A DNA stretch of 8,184 nt from Natrialbaceae archaeon Tc-Br11_E2g1 (GCA_001564255.1 LKNC01000116.1:1-8184); one strand, 5' to 3'; counted from the stretch's first letter, positions 1 through 5,559 are shown. Made by a program: numbers and translations. Notes: generated by a model not told the origin, from the sequence alone.

Positions 1-359
1 GCGACGCCGTAGACGCCGAGATCCGCGAAGTCCATGCTGAGGTCGTAGTCGTCGATGATCTCCTTCTCGAAGTCACTCACGAGGGCGAACTCGAGGTCGT
101 TCTGTTCGCGGAACTCGTTGAGCGAGAACGGGGAGTCGACGCTGACGCCGTAGACCGCGGCGTCCAGGTCGTCGAAAGTCGAGAGGCGGTCCTGGAAGGC
201 ACACATCTCGGTCGTACAGACGCTGGTGAACGCGCCGGGGAAGAAAGCGAGGACGACGGGGGCGTCCTCCTCGAGGGCCTCAGAGAGGGTGAGGGAGTCG
301 ACGTCGCCGTTTGCGAGCGGTGCGGTAAAGTCGGGTGCGGTGTCACCGGGTTCTACCAT
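1..359 (-). CDS. Peroxiredoxin, PrxQ/BCP-like (3' end cut by the window)
   Basis: Thiol peroxidase of the AhpC/TSA family, expected to reduce peroxides in the cytoplasm. The ATG at 359 opens a frame that stays open to the window edge, giving 119 residues. The N-terminus (MVEPGDTAPDFTAPLANGDV) is the usual family opening. The active-site signature P41-x3-T45-x2-C48 is intact inside AFFPGAFTSVCTTEMCAF. A second cysteine at 53, five residues on, matches the peroxidatic/resolving pair of PrxQ/BCP enzymes rather than typical 2-Cys Prx. The family usually has about 150-160 residues, so roughly the last quarter lies outside the window. It is divergent from tatA. A thioredoxin reductase gene lies further along (6490-7557) and could supply reducing power through a thioredoxin not seen here; that link is inference. 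No good TATA element sits 27 nt before the ATG, so the transcript may have a short leader. Confidence 0.93.
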   Translation of the reverse strand, partial: MVEPGDTAPDFTAPLANGDVDSLTLSEALEEDAPVVLAFFPGAFTSVCTTEMCAFQDRLSTFDDLDAAVYGVSVDSPFSLNEFREQNDLEFALVSDFEKEIIDDYDLSMDFADLGVYGV

Positions 360-400
360 CACCCGTCTTTGTACACTCGGGGGGAAGACAGTTTCGCTCG

Positions 401-414
401 CGGGAATTTTCCCG
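401..414. promoter_or_regulatory. Inverted repeat CGGGAA-TT-TTCCCG between peroxiredoxin and tatA
   Basis: Two 6-bp arms (401-406 and 409-414) are perfectly complementary around a 2-bp centre. The site lies 42-55 bp upstream of the peroxiredoxin ATG and about 37 bp upstream of the tatA TATA element. Its A+T-rich middle could serve as the TATA region of the minus-strand peroxiredoxin promoter, with a roughly 20-nt leader, or the dyad could be an operator. The symmetry is seen directly. The function is inference. Confidence 0.3.
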
Positions 415-450
415 TCGTGGCGGCCCAGCGGGGCCCAACGAGCAAAAAGG

Positions 451-457
451 TTATAAT
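451..457 (+). promoter_or_regulatory. tatA promoter, TATA element TTATAAT
   Basis: TTATAAT preceded by the A-rich stretch agcaaaaagg (a plausible BRE) is centred 30 nt upstream of the tatA ATG at 484. Archaeal transcription normally starts about 25-27 nt below the TATA centre, so the message would begin 3-5 nt before the ATG, in effect leaderless. This also argues against the upstream TTG at 457, which lies inside the TATA element itself. Confidence 0.7.
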
Positions 458-483
458 TGGCAGCGGGTAAGCCACGCATAGAG

Positions 484-777
484 ATGGTAGCCGAAATCGC
501 ACCGCTGTTCATCCCCGGTGTCCCCGGGGGTCCGGAACTCCTGATCATCCTCTTCATCGCCATCCTGCTTTTCGGGGCCAACAAGATCCCGAAGCTGGCA
601 CGGTCGACCGGCGAGGCAATGGGTGAATTTCAGAAGGGACGAGAGAAAGTCGAAACCGAACTCGAGGAGATGCGTGAATCGGGGAGTTACGACGACCTGG
701 ACGACGAGGACGACGAGGACTTCGTCGACACCGACTCACTGGCCTCCGAGGGGGAGACCGAAACGGAATCGAGCTGA
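484..777 (+). CDS. tatA: Twin-arginine translocase pore subunit TatA
   Basis: Subunit of the Tat system, which exports folded proteins and is the dominant secretion route in haloarchaea. The 97-residue product has the TatA layout. A short N-terminal segment (MVAEIAPLFIPGVPGGPEL) leads into one membrane helix at about 18-31. An F30-G31 hinge follows, then an amphipathic helix at about 33-62 beginning NKIPKLARSTGEAMGEFQKG, and finally a very acidic tail (Asp/Glu-rich, about 68-97). Bacterial TatA usually also has FG at the hinge and a glutamate or glutamine near the start of the helix; E18 here may match it. The ATG at 484 was chosen because the promoter places transcription just before it. No tatC is visible. 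The tRNA gene begins 12 bp after the stop, so read-through transcription is possible. Confidence 0.93.
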   Translation: MVAEIAPLFIPGVPGGPELLIILFIAILLFGANKIPKLARSTGEAMGEFQKGREKVETELEEMRESGSYDDLDDEDDEDFVDTDSLASEGETETESS

Positions 778-789
778 GCTTCTTTCTAG

Positions 790-862
790 GGGCGTGTGGC
801 CTAGCGGATAGGGCAGGAGGTTCCTAACCTTCTGATCGCGGGTTCGAATCCCGTCACGCCCG
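790..862 (+). tRNA. tRNA-Arg (anticodon CCU, reads AGG)
   Basis: The cloverleaf folds completely. The acceptor stem GGGCGTG (790-796) pairs with CACGCCC (855-861), with G862 as discriminator. The D stem GCCT/GGGC is 799-802 with 811-814. The anticodon stem GGAGG (816-820) pairs with CCTTC (828-832) through one G-U. The loop TTCCTAA gives CCT at 823-825. The variable loop is 5 nt. The T stem GCGGG (838-842) pairs with CCCGT (850-854) through one G-U around TTCGAAT. CCA is not encoded and no intron is present. G at the discriminator fits arginine tRNA. The gene lies between tatA and the usp gene on the same strand. Confidence 0.97.
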
Positions 863-870
863 TGCAACGA

Positions 871-893
871 GACGGCGAGCGCAGCGAGCCGTC
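871..893 (+). repeat. Hairpin in the tRNA-Arg trailer, 'GCGAGCGCAGCGAGC' type
   Basis: GACGGC (871-876) pairs with GCCGTC (888-893). Inside it, G877-A878 faces G886-A887, which gives tandem G·A mismatches of the kind that form sheared pairs. GC (879-880) then pairs with GC (884-885) around a GCA loop. The element starts 9 nt after the tRNA and ends 64 nt before the usp start. Sequences of this GAGCGCAGCGAG kind recur in haloarchaeal intergenic DNA to my knowledge. It might mark transcript processing or termination behind the tRNA. The fold is seen; the role is inference. No T-tract follows it. Confidence 0.5.
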
Positions 894-957
894 GAGTGAA
901 CCGGACTCGCGGATCCACATCAACAACGTTTTCGATAGCAGTACCGTCCCGGACAGT

Positions 958-1386
958 ATGTACGAAGTGTTAGTGCCCGTCGACTCCGACCTCGAGCGCG
1001 CTCGGGCGGCGATGGAGGCGGCCGCGTCGTTGCCCAAGGCCGACCAAGCGGTCCAGGTGACGGTTCTCAACGTCGAAAAGGAACTGGACGTCGTCGACGC
1101 GGAAGGTGGAACGGCACGGTCGGGGGAGTGGTACGACCCGACGGACTTCCCCCAAAGCGTCGAGCAAGCACGGGAGTTCTTCGAGGACGCCGGGATCTCC
1201 GTCGAGACGCGCCGGGAGCACGCAGACCCCGCCGAGAGTATCCTCGAGGTCGCGGAGGAACTCGGGGTGGATCTGATCGTGATGTCGGGACGGACGCGGA
1301 CGCCGGCGGGGAAAGTGTTGTTCGGGAGCGTCACGCAGTCGGTGTTGCTCAACGCCGACGTGCCGGTGACGGTCACCACGCGGTGA
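958..1386 (+). CDS. Universal stress protein (UspA family), single domain
   Basis: Cytoplasmic alpha/beta Usp-fold protein of 142 residues, a normal single-domain length. The N-terminal strand MYEVLVPVDSDLERARAAME carries the family's Asp after VPV. The C-terminal half has the strand LGVDLIVMSGR and the loop ending GKVLFGSVTQSVLLNADVPV, which matches the family's G...GS motif and closing strand. The spacing between the first glycine and the GS pair is 11 residues, not the 9 of the classic ATP-binding loop, as in a haloarchaeal subgroup I believe exists, so nucleotide binding is uncertain. The ATG at 958 was chosen because the family begins there. The open frame upstream would include the tRNA trailer hairpin and has no family similarity. 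A weak TATA-like run (CGTTTTCG, 927-934) lies about 27 nt above the start. Usp proteins are usually stress-linked, but the particular role cannot be read from the sequence. Confidence 0.9.
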   Translation: MYEVLVPVDSDLERARAAMEAAASLPKADQAVQVTVLNVEKELDVVDAEGGTARSGEWYDPTDFPQSVEQAREFFEDAGISVETRREHADPAESILEVAEELGVDLIVMSGRTRTPAGKVLFGSVTQSVLLNADVPVTVTTR

Positions 1387-1492
1387 CCGGTCGGTGAGCC
1401 GTCCGAGCCCTCGAGAGTTTCGTTCGCCGAGAGAACTCCCGGTTGTCGACACTGTTGGCCTCGGGAGACGGTTCAGTCACCCGAGATAGACG

Positions 1493-1505
1493 TTTTACCG
1501 TATAA
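1493..1505 (+). promoter_or_regulatory. Promoter of the HTH-10 regulator
   Basis: The A+T-rich stretch ttttaccgtataa lies 17-29 nt upstream of the ATG at 1522 and contains two overlapping TATA-like cores. Use of the upstream core (about 1495) would give a start within a few nt of the ATG, that is, a leaderless message. Confidence 0.5.
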
Positions 1506-1521
1506 GGGTGTACACTCCCTG

Positions 1522-2214
1522 ATGTCGACTATCGCCGAACTCCGTCTGTCCGCGACGGATACGGCCCTCGAAGGTACCTTCGAGTCCGCCCCCGAGGCGA
1601 CGGTTCGCCTCGAGTCCGCCGTCTCGAACTCGGTACCGTGTCTGTGGATCGAAGACGTCGACCGGCGAACGATCGCGGAGGCGTTCGCGGCCGACCCGGA
1701 AGTGGAGTCGACGCGGTTACTCGTCGAGACCGACGAGCGACTGCTGTACGACGTGACGTTCACCGAGGCGGTCACACGGACGTGTGAGACGCTCCTCGCC
1801 GAGGGTGGAACGGTACTCGATGCGTGGGGGTCTTCGGGCTGGTGGCACCTCCGGATGCGCTTTGACGCCCGGGAGGACCTGGCTCGAACCCACGATCGGC
1901 TCTCGGAGATCGGGATCCGCGCCGACGTCCGGCGCGTCTCGGAGTTGACCGACGAGGCGATCGCCCACACTCGGTTGACACCCCAACAACGGGAGGCGCT
2001 CGCGGCCGCGTTCGAGCGTGGGTACTTCGAGATCCCACGGGAGGTCTCGATGGAGGAACTCGCCGGCGAACTCGAGATCTCCCACCAGGCGCTCTCAGAG
2101 CGCCTCAGGCGAGCCTACGAGACGCTCGTGGACGCGGAACTCGAGGTGACAGGCGGGAGACAGCGCGGTCAGGGCCGGGACGCCTCGAGGTCGTCGAACG
2201 AACACACGCGGTAA
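1522..2214 (+). CDS. HTH-10 (bacterio-opsin activator-like) transcriptional regulator
   Basis: DNA-binding regulator of the haloarchaeal Bat/HTH-10 type, 230 residues. The C-terminal HTH-10 domain spans about 152-204. It starts LTPQQREALAAAFERGYF, runs through IPREV and the recognition part MEELAGELEISHQALSERLR, and ends RRAYETLVD. This is the standard layout of the family. Residues 1-150 form the usual poorly conserved input region and hold no PAS or GAF motif I can point to; one cysteine (C40) and the WGSSGWWHLRMRF strand are its most distinctive points. The last 22 residues are a charged, low-complexity tail, encoded partly by the 46 bp that overlap the convergent HAD gene. Its targets are unknown. 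Neither neighbour (usp upstream, HAD downstream) is clearly in an operon with it. ATG chosen from the promoter spacing. Confidence 0.87.
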   Translation: MSTIAELRLSATDTALEGTFESAPEATVRLESAVSNSVPCLWIEDVDRRTIAEAFAADPEVESTRLLVETDERLLYDVTFTEAVTRTCETLLAEGGTVLDAWGSSGWWHLRMRFDAREDLARTHDRLSEIGIRADVRRVSELTDEAIAHTRLTPQQREALAAAFERGYFEIPREVSMEELAGELEISHQALSERLRRAYETLVDAELEVTGGRQRGQGRDASRSSNEHTR

Positions 2215-2810
2215 TCGCCGAGTACACACTGGCCGCGCCGATCGTGGCCGAGGCGTTCGACGTGAACGGCGTCGATGCCGGCGTTCCAGGCGGCTCCGAC
2301 GTCGTTGGGACCGTCACCGGCGAGGATCCCCCGGTGGCCGCTGTCGCCGACCTCGAGGTCGGTGATCACCCGTTCGACCGGCTCCGGATCGGGTTTCCAG
2401 CCGGTCTCCTCGGTACAACAGAGGATAACGTCGAACCAGTCGCCGATGTCGAGGGTCTCTAAGACCGGCTCACAGAGGAACTGCTGGCAGTGGGTGACGA
2501 GGCCGACGGGGACCTCGAGGTCGGCGACGAACTCGGCGTCGGGGTGGAGGTAGGTCTGTTCTGCGCGGACGAGTGGGTCCTCTTCGCCGTGGAAGACGTC
2601 CCAAAACGTCCCGGGGTCGACCCCCCACTCTCTGAGTTGGTAGTCCCGCGAGCCGGTCAGTCCGTGCCAGATGATCTCGGCTTCACGGTCCGTGAACCGC
2701 CGACCGAGTCGGTCGCCGACCCGGTCGAAGACCTCGCGGGTGTACGACCACTCGACGTCGACGAGGGTGCCATCGAGGTCGAGTAGCCAGTAGTCGTATC
2801 CGGAAACCAT
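2169..2810 (-). CDS. HAD-superfamily hydrolase (phosphoglycolate phosphatase-like)
   Basis: Probable small-molecule phosphatase of 213 residues with all four HAD motifs. Motif I is D11-L-D13-G-T-L (nucleophile D11, acid/base D13). Motif II is T106 in PVGLVTH. Motif III is K139 in GWKPDP. Motif IV is GDGPND with D166 and D170. The stretch between motifs I and II (about 20-95) is the helical cap of a subfamily I enzyme, as in phosphoglycolate phosphatase (Gph) and related proteins; the substrate cannot be read off. The gene starts at ATG 2810, 91 bp after the end of the carbinolamine dehydratase gene on the same strand. No strong TATA is seen in that gap, so co-transcription is possible. Its 3' end overlaps the convergent HTH-10 gene by 46 bp, so the two messages can pair at their ends. 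Confidence 0.9.
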   Translation of the reverse strand: MVSGYDYWLLDLDGTLVDVEWSYTREVFDRVGDRLGRRFTDREAEIIWHGLTGSRDYQLREWGVDPGTFWDVFHGEEDPLVRAEQTYLHPDAEFVADLEVPVGLVTHCQQFLCEPVLETLDIGDWFDVILCCTEETGWKPDPEPVERVITDLEVGDSGHRGILAGDGPNDVGAAWNAGIDAVHVERLGHDRRGQCVLGDYRVCSFDDLEASRP

Positions 2811-2901
2811 GTGGGACAGGCGTGTACGCGATTCGAGAGTAAGTGCCTATCGCCTGTACTCCCCGGGTGAGGCGATCTTCACACGGTTCCGTCCGATGGT
2901 A

Positions 2902-3183
2902 TCAGGCGGTCCGTTCGGCCTCGAGCAGCTCCGCCATCTCGATGTCCTTGTCGGTGACGCCGCCTTCCTCGTGGCTCGTGAGTTCGATCTCGACTTCCTT
3001 ATACCGGATAGTGATCTCGGGGTGGTGAAACTGTGCTTCGGCGATCTCGCCGACCATCTGTGCGAAGTTGACTCCGCGGAGGTAGTCGTCGAACTCGTAG
3101 ACGCGGACGATCTCATCGCCGTCGTGGTTCCATTCGTCCGGAAGCAGGTCGGCGATCTCCTCGTCTGTAAGTAGATCTGCCAT
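2902..3183 (-). CDS. Pterin-4a-carbinolamine dehydratase (PCD/DCoH family)
   Basis: Small pterin dehydratase of 93 residues, the usual length. The signature is intact: E49-x3-H53-H54-P55, then Y61, then SH71EEGGVTDKD80 near the C-terminus. The two histidines of HHP, H71 and the final aspartate are the family's pterin-binding and catalytic positions. In animals and some bacteria the enzyme recycles the cofactor of aromatic amino-acid hydroxylases. No such hydroxylase is seen here, and family members without that partner have been linked to molybdopterin metabolism, so this member's role is open. The ATG at 3183 has a TATA-like element 27 nt upstream. It lies 89 bp downstream of hemA and 91 bp upstream of the HAD gene, all minus strand. 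Confidence 0.94.
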   Translation of the reverse strand: MADLLTDEEIADLLPDEWNHDGDEIVRVYEFDDYLRGVNFAQMVGEIAEAQFHHPEITIRYKEVEIELTSHEEGGVTDKDIEMAELLEAERTA

Positions 3184-3204
3184 ACTCGTCTCGAGGAAAG
3201 CCAG

Positions 3205-3213
3205 CTAGATAAC
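3205..3213 (-). promoter_or_regulatory. Promoter of the carbinolamine dehydratase gene
   Basis: Read on the minus strand, GTTATCTAG is centred about 27 nt upstream of the ATG at 3183. That is the spacing of a leaderless haloarchaeal promoter. It suggests the gene can be transcribed apart from hemA. Confidence 0.5.
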
Positions 3214-3246
3214 GGTTGTGCTAACGGCATGGACTCGAGGAATTAA

Positions 3247-3259
3247 CCCCAACGCGGGG
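3247..3259 (-). terminator. Terminator-like hairpin after hemA
   Basis: On the minus strand, 14 nt beyond the hemA stop, CCCC-GCGTT-GGGG can fold into a 4-bp G+C stem and is followed directly by TTAATT. The stem is short and the T-run is interrupted, so this is only a candidate. It would separate hemA from the next gene, which has its own TATA element. Confidence 0.35.
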
Positions 3260-3272
3260 CGGTTCGGGGGGG

Positions 3273-4583
3273 TCAGTCGTCCTCGAGCGTGCCGACGACA
3301 TCCTCACCGCCGCCCGGCTCGGTGATCGCCGACGGGAACTCGGGGCCAAAGTCGGGATCGAACAGACACAGGGCGGTGTTGATCGTCTGCCAGTCGTCCT
3401 CGACGGCGGCCTCCCGTAAGCTCTTGGTCGGGGGTGCGAGCAACTGGTTGACCAGCGCGTCGGCCATCGATCGGACGACTGCCACCTGTTCTTCGGAGAG
3501 GTCACCGTTGGCCTCGAGACGCGAGATGGCGGTCTCGAGTTCCCGTGACTTGATCCGCTCTGCGCTTTCGTACATCGCGGCGATGACCGCGTCGGCGCGG
3601 GTGCGTTTGTACTGTTCACACAGCAGTTCGTACTCCCGGTCGATCATCTCCTCGACGTCCGCGGCGGCTTTCGCCCGCTGTTTGCGGGTCCGGCGGGTCA
3701 CGGCCTCGAGGTCGTCCATGTCATAGAGGATCACGTCCGGGAGGTCGGCGACGTCGGGGTCGACGTCACGTGGCTGGCCGAGGTCGACGACGGTCTGCCG
3801 GCGGTCGCCGAGTTCTCCGGGACCGAGGAGTGGCTCCTTGCTCCCGGTGGCGGCGACGACGACCGCAGAGCGGTCGGTGACGGCCTCGAGGTCCTCGAGT
3901 GTGACGGCTTTCCCGGAGACCTCGAGGTCCGAGACGATCTCACGTGCCGTCGCGCGCGTCCGGTTTGCGACGATCACCTCCCCTGCACCGTGGTCGGCTA
4001 AGCTCTTCGCGGCGAGTTCGCCCATCTCGCCGGCACCGACGACGAGCGCGGTCGATCCCTCGACGCCGACGGTCTCGGCGACGAGTTTCGCCGCGGCGGA
4101 GCCAAGCGAGACGACCCCCTCGTTGATCCCCGTCTCGGTGCGGGCACGCTCGCCGACGTGGAGCGCTTTCGTGACGGCGATCTCGAGCATCGAGCCGATC
4201 CCGCCGGCGGTCCGGGCGTCCTCGTAGGCGTCTCTGACCTGACCGATGATCTGGTCTTCGCCGAGGACGACCGACTCGAGACCCGCGGCGACGGCGAGGA
4301 GGTGGCGAAGGCTCCCGTCGTGGCCGTCGATGACGACCGCGTCGGAGTCGACGTCGGCGAAGAACTCCGCGAGGACGACTTCGCCGACGGCTCGGTCGGG
4401 TGTGACGACGTACGCCTCGACGCGGTTACACGTCGAGATTACCAGCGCCTCCTCGACTTCGGGTCGGGAGAGCAACTCGGCGACACCGATCCGTTGGCTG
4501 TCGGGGCTGGCGACGGCGAGGTCGTCGACGCTCGCGCTGTCGTGGGTCACCCGGGCGCAGGTGACGACACCAGCGTCGATCAC
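3273..4583 (-). CDS. hemA: Glutamyl-tRNA reductase HemA (GTG start)
   Basis: NADPH-dependent reductase that turns glutamyl-tRNA(Glu) into glutamate-1-semialdehyde, the first committed step of the C5 route to heme, siroheme and cobalamin. The product has 436 residues, normal for the family. The catalytic domain carries the nucleophile C52 in STCNRVEAY, H94 in SLRHLLAVAAGLES, and the family block VVLGEDQIIGQVRDAY (106-120). The NADPH-binding domain begins at about 178 with ALVVGAGEMGELA and VIVANRT. The spinal/dimerisation helices fill the C-terminus. The GTG at 4583 was chosen because the conserved N-terminus (AGVVT-x-ARVTH) starts right after it and a G7 tract lies 8 nt upstream as a wobble-paired ribosome-binding site. 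In many haloarchaea a siroheme-pathway dehydrogenase gene precedes hemA. None is present here; a 25-codon ORF and non-coding DNA precede it instead. Confidence 0.95.
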   Translation of the reverse strand: MIDAGVVTCARVTHDSASVDDLAVASPDSQRIGVAELLSRPEVEEALVISTCNRVEAYVVTPDRAVGEVVLAEFFADVDSDAVVIDGHDGSLRHLLAVAAGLESVVLGEDQIIGQVRDAYEDARTAGGIGSMLEIAVTKALHVGERARTETGINEGVVSLGSAAAKLVAETVGVEGSTALVVGAGEMGELAAKSLADHGAGEVIVANRTRATAREIVSDLEVSGKAVTLEDLEAVTDRSAVVVAATGSKEPLLGPGELGDRRQTVVDLGQPRDVDPDVADLPDVILYDMDDLEAVTRRTRKQRAKAAADVEEMIDREYELLCEQYKRTRADAVIAAMYESAERIKSRELETAISRLEANGDLSEEQVAVVRSMADALVNQLLAPPTKSLREAAVEDDWQTINTALCLFDPDFGPEFPSAITEPGGGEDVVGTLEDD

Positions 4584-4657
4584 GCCGTCTTCCCCCCCGT
4601 AGACGGTCTTGTGGCGAACACGTCCTCGATCACTTTCGATGGGTTGGAAGTGGCCAT
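4580..4657 (-). other. 25-codon upstream ORF overlapping the hemA start
   Basis: An ATG at 4657 opens a 25-residue frame (MATSNPSKVIEDVFATRPST then GGKTA). Its TGA (4582-4580) overlaps the hemA GTG (4583-4581) as GTGA. The frame contains the G7 tract (4592-4598). It could be a leader peptide coupled to hemA. It could also be an in-frame N-terminal extension of HemA if the tract truly has eight Gs. Or it could be chance. The TATA-like runs nearby (about 4663 and 4673) would place the transcript start inside the ORF, which argues against translation unless a further upstream promoter is used. Confidence 0.3.
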
Positions 4658-4935
4658 ACCTAAACTTGTCTTATCGTTCGGAGCGTCCACGGTTGTCGAA
4701 TCCACACGCCGGTCGGACGGTTCCCCCTCGGTTTGGACTCACGCGACCGGCCGGTCACTGCCCGAGAGTCGGGACTGACAGGACATAAATCACCGGTTGA
4801 ATCTCGCCGGGTAGGAACTCGGTGGAGTTTCGAGGCCCCACTCGATATCCCGTTTTACGCTGAAAAACCCAGACTACGGGGTCGGCGGTCCGGAACGTCA
4901 AGAAGCCGAATAACCCGATACCCCACGACGCGGAT
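4658..4935. other. Non-coding stretch upstream of hemA
   Basis: About 280 bp with lower GC than its surroundings and no frame showing normal codon use. It holds TATA-like runs for hemA on the minus strand (AAGTTTAGG near 4663, CGATAAG near 4673). It also holds a perfect 12-bp palindrome GACCGGCCGGTC (4745-4756), a small hairpin CCCGA-GAG-TCGGG (4761-4773), and further A+T-rich runs (cataaat near 4785, gttttac near 4854, tgaaaaa at 4861) that could be promoter elements in either direction. No RNA gene could be recognised. Confidence 0.5.
4909..4914 (+). promoter_or_regulatory. TATA-like element before the candidate small gene
   Basis: AATAAC, within ccgaataaccc, is centred about 25 nt upstream of the GTG at 4936, the spacing of a leaderless haloarchaeal promoter. 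It counts as support only together with the coding signature of the frame downstream. Confidence 0.3.
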
Positions 4936-5070
4936 GTGGACGGCATTATTCTTGAGGAACGCGACCGTATCCGCGAGGACATCGGTACCGGCAGTCAGTT
5001 CCAGCAGTGGGTCTACGCGACGTTCGTGGAGTCGAACCGTCAGTCGCCCTCGACGCCGGTGACCTCGTAG
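4936..5070 (+). CDS. Candidate small protein, 44 residues, unrecognised
   Basis: The GTG at 4936 opens a frame reading (M)DGIILEERDRIREDIGTGS and then FQQWVYATFVESNR, ending at TAG 5068-5070. I do not recognise it. Over the first 38 codons, hand-counted G+C is roughly 63%, 37% and 74% at codon positions 1, 2 and 3. That is the order seen in true haloarchaeal genes, and better than the other frames here. A TATA-like element sits at leaderless distance. The predicted peptide is an acidic amphipathic helix followed by an aromatic segment. It overlaps the end of the convergent DUF5778-like gene by 31 bp. It could equally be the surviving 3' end of a decayed gene: the frame stays open back to a TGA at 4861-4863 but has no other good start. 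Confidence 0.35.
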   Translation: MDGIILEERDRIREDIGTGSQFQQWVYATFVESNRQSPSTPVTS

Positions 5071-5444
5071 CCGAGGTCGCGAACGTCCTCGAGGATCGCC
5101 CCGTGGTCCGCACTCGCCTCGTAGTAGATCACGATGTCGAAGGTACCCTCCCGGAGCAGTTGCTGGCACTCCCAGACGAACTCCTCGCCCTCCAGGGTCA
5201 GTCCCTGGTGTTGGTTCGAGGAGAAGTCGGTGTCGTCGTTGCCCGAGTGGACGTAACAGTCGGCCGGGTCGTGGCCGGCGTGTTCGGCGATGATATCACC
5301 GACGTCGATCGTCGCCTGCATCATCTTGACGTCCTCCCGGCCGTCGTAGTCGGTGTGAACGATCACCCCGTTGAGTTCGATATCGCCGGGTTCGAGTAAC
5401 GCCTTCGTCCGCCGGTAGAGGTCCTCGTCGATAACGTCTGCCAT
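5040..5444 (-). CDS. Conserved haloarchaeal protein, probably DUF5778
   Basis: Protein of 134 residues, soluble and acidic, with no membrane segment or signal peptide. It starts MADVIDEDLYRRTKALLEPG and has an alternating strand/helix pattern: NGVIVHTDY, then KMMQATIDVGDIIAEHAG, CYVHSGNDDTDFSSNQHQGL, FDIVIYYEASADHGAILEDV and GYEVTGVEGD. From memory this resembles the haloarchaeal DUF5778 family, whose function is unknown; I could not confirm the assignment. The two histidines and the Asp/Asn-rich segment (about 68-80) could bind metal, which is speculation. The ATG at 5444 has a weak TATA-like GGCTATCC about 29 nt upstream. It is divergent from uppS across 115 bp. Confidence 0.85.
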   Translation of the reverse strand: MADVIDEDLYRRTKALLEPGDIELNGVIVHTDYDGREDVKMMQATIDVGDIIAEHAGHDPADCYVHSGNDDTDFSSNQHQGLTLEGEEFVWECQQLLREGTFDIVIYYEASADHGAILEDVRDLGYEVTGVEGD

Positions 5445-5559
5445 CGCTCGAGGCGAGAACGTCCGGACGGATAGCCGTCACGGTTCGCGTCGGGGTGGCC
5501 GTCTCTCCCCGCTTGAAGACACAAAAGACACATGACAGTTGCTGTCCTCACGTCGGGTA

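Noticed and set aside
457..483. TTG start giving TatA nine more residues
   Set aside because: The TTG lies within the TATA element TTATAAT, so it would not be transcribed from that promoter.
862..957. N-terminal extension of the Usp frame back to 862
   Set aside because: The extra 32 residues read through the tRNA end and the GA hairpin and resemble nothing in the family. The ATG at 958 matches the family start.
3838..4778. Long plus-strand frames opposite hemA (up to 206 codons)
   Set aside because: hemA has every family motif in the other strand. High-GC genes routinely give long antisense frames and these show no domain.
5022..5037. Inverted repeat GTTCG-TGGAGT-CGAAC, similar to the dyad at 7667-7681
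   Set aside because: The spacers differ (6 versus 5 bp) and the arms are only 5 bp. This copy lies at the end of a gene, not in a promoter, so a shared regulator is not supported; at most it is a weak 3' hairpin after the DUF5778-like gene.
4755..5169. Minus-strand frames at 4755-4982 and 4855-5169 in the hemA upstream gap
   Set aside because: Their third-position G+C is lower than normal for this genome and than the plus-strand frame at 4936-5070. The second overlaps the DUF5778 gene in a shifted frame. Neither has a promoter I trust.
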